This document shows positions 17,598-18,126 of a stretch of DNA of 18,126 bases, piece by piece. Each line of letters opens with the position of its first letter. Position 1 is the first letter of the stretch. The notes beneath the pieces were generated by a model. That model worked only from the letters and a program-made list of their open reading frames with translations, had not been told where the DNA came from and ran no database searches. The DNA is from CAZQGE01 sp964592815 (GTDB lineage: Bacteria > Bacillota > Clostridia > Christensenellales > CAG-917), in contig CAZQGE010000026.1 in NCBI GenBank assembly GCA_964592815.1, positions 1 through 18,126 of the forward strand, in the 5' to 3' direction. The position numbers were made by a program, and so were the translations under genes.

Positions 17598-17870
17598 ATG
17601 GAAAAAAATACTAAACTAATTATCAATTTGCTTAACGACTCTTCAAAAGTTGTCGGTTCCAAACAAGTTTTGAAGGGTATCTCCGAGGATAAAGTCAGGT
17701 GTGCGATAATATCCGAGGATGCCGATGATAATTTGAAACTCAAAATTGCAAGTGCTTGCACAAGGAACAACGTGGAAATCCTTTACGCCCCAACTATGGA
17801 GTGGCTTGGGTTTACGGTTGGAATTAAGGTTGGCGCAGCAACGGTGGGTATCTTAAAATCTGAGGCGTAG
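17598..17870 (+). CDS. Ribosomal protein L7Ae-like, kink-turn RNA binding (YbxF type)
   Basis: This 90-aa protein resembles the bacterial YbxF/YlxQ group of the L7Ae/L30e family. In Bacillus, YbxF binds kink-turn RNA and associates with ribosomes, and its gene precedes rpsL as here. Supporting segments are VVGSKQVLKGI near the N terminus, the alternating VRCAIISEDADDNLKLKI core, and the C-terminal GFTVGIKVGAATVGIL, which is typical of the family's RNA-facing end. The length fits (about 80-100 aa). No clear Shine-Dalgarno precedes the ATG (the 20 nt upstream read TTTTAGCTTAGCGAAAATT-like sequence), which is unusual beside its neighbours. The next in-frame start alternatives are worse. rpsL starts 62 nt downstream. 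Confidence 0.9.
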   Translation: MEKNTKLIINLLNDSSKVVGSKQVLKGISEDKVRCAIISEDADDNLKLKIASACTRNNVEILYAPTMEWLGFTVGIKVGAATVGILKSEA

Positions 17871-17875
17871 AGTCA

Positions 17876-17908
17876 TGAATAGCACCTGTAGGGTTGCAGG
17901 TACATTCG
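17876..17908 (+). promoter_or_regulatory. Structured hairpin before rpsL
   Basis: A lower stem TGAAT/ATTCG (17876-17880 with 17904-17908, one T-G pair) and an upper stem ACCTGT/GCAGGT (17884-17889 with 17896-17901, one T-G pair) flank an internal loop AGC/AC and close the loop AGGGTT. It ends 11 nt before the rpsL ribosome binding site AGGAGGA (17920-17926) and has no T tract. It is a candidate cis-acting RNA element for rpsL translation or mRNA processing. Confidence 0.45.
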
Positions 17909-17932
17909 AAAATTTCAATAGGAGGAATCAGA

Positions 17933-18126
17933 ATGCCAACCATTAATCAGCTTATAAGAAATGGCAGAGAAAGACAGTTGAAAAAGTCACAAACACCTAT
18001 TATGGAACAATGCCCGCAAAAACGCGGAATTTGTTTGAGTGTTACGACGACTTCCCCAAAGAAACCTAACTCAGCTCTTCGTAAAATCGCAAGAGTGCGT
18101 TTGGTTAACGGTATGGAAGGAACTGT
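17933..18126 (+). CDS. rpsL: 30S ribosomal protein S12 (partial, 3' end off window)
   Basis: S12 lies at the decoding centre of the 30S subunit. The first 64 codons are present, starting MPTINQLIRNGRERQLKK and including CPQKRG and SPKKPNSALRKIARVRL. AGGAGGA lies 6 nt before ATG. The Lys pair in PKKPNS, where E. coli streptomycin-resistance changes occur, is intact; the second resistance region is outside the window. The N-terminal part is the short form, lacking the ~13-residue insertion of Bacillus S12. The stretch between CPQKRG and PKKPNS reads ICLSVTTTS, unlike the usual VCTRVYTTT or VCTxVKTxT. The gene is likely followed by rpsG, fusA and tuf, which cannot be seen. Confidence 0.96.
   Translation, partial: MPTINQLIRNGRERQLKKSQTPIMEQCPQKRGICLSVTTTSPKKPNSALRKIARVRLVNGMEGT

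Noticed and set aside
17363..17770. 135-codon open frame on the - strand across the L7Ae start and spacer
   Set aside because: More than a third of it is antisense to the L7Ae-like gene and it crosses that gene's promoter. No ribosome binding site is seen. I do not recognise its C-terminal ~49 residues and cannot exclude a decayed fragment.
17876..17908. Kink-turn target for the L7Ae-like protein
   Set aside because: The internal loop AGC/AC has no tandem sheared G-A pairs, so the standard kink-turn motif is not met. It is kept only as a generic hairpin.

Overview
This window is a housekeeping stretch of an A+T-rich bacterial chromosome. The organism looks like a member of the Bacillota (Firmicutes), most likely an uncultured Clostridia-type lineage. 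The basis is the compact RpoB and RpoC architecture, the secA-prfB pair, the L7Ae/YbxF-type gene directly before rpsL, and the recD2-comF-secA-prfB order, all as remembered for that phylum. No finer placement is supported. All ten genes lie on the + strand, and stops are TAA, TAG and one TGA, so the standard code applies.

Layout: positions 1-186 are a leader with a 13-bp G-rich hairpin. Then come rpoB, rpoC and metK, closely packed, with metK overlapping the rpoC stop by one base (TAATG). A perfect 11-bp terminator hairpin with a T tract follows at 9080-9107. A second block carries recD2 and comF (4-nt ATGA overlap), a 137-nt spacer, secA, prfB and tsaD. A 304-nt A+T-rich spacer follows, ending in a strong extended -10 promoter (17523-17551). 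This drives a third unit, the L7Ae-like gene and rpsL, which runs off the window edge after 64 codons.

Functionally the window covers transcription (RNAP beta and beta'), S-adenosylmethionine synthesis, DNA repair and competence (RecD2, ComF), protein export (SecA), termination at UGA/UAA (RF2), tRNA t6A modification (TsaD) and the small ribosomal subunit (S12). No mobile element, CRISPR array, tRNA, rRNA, defence system or obviously new system is visible.

The points of interest are architectural and at residue level. The usual rpoBC-L7Ae-rpsL cluster is split by about 9.7 kb. metK is coupled to rpoC with no room for a SAM riboswitch. prfB has lost its programmed frameshift but keeps an apparent fossil of the site. 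hpf is absent before secA. RpoB carries Lys at a rifampicin-pocket Arg position and has an acidic tail with spaced Ile/Met-Phe motifs. A structured hairpin lies between the L7Ae-like gene and rpsL.
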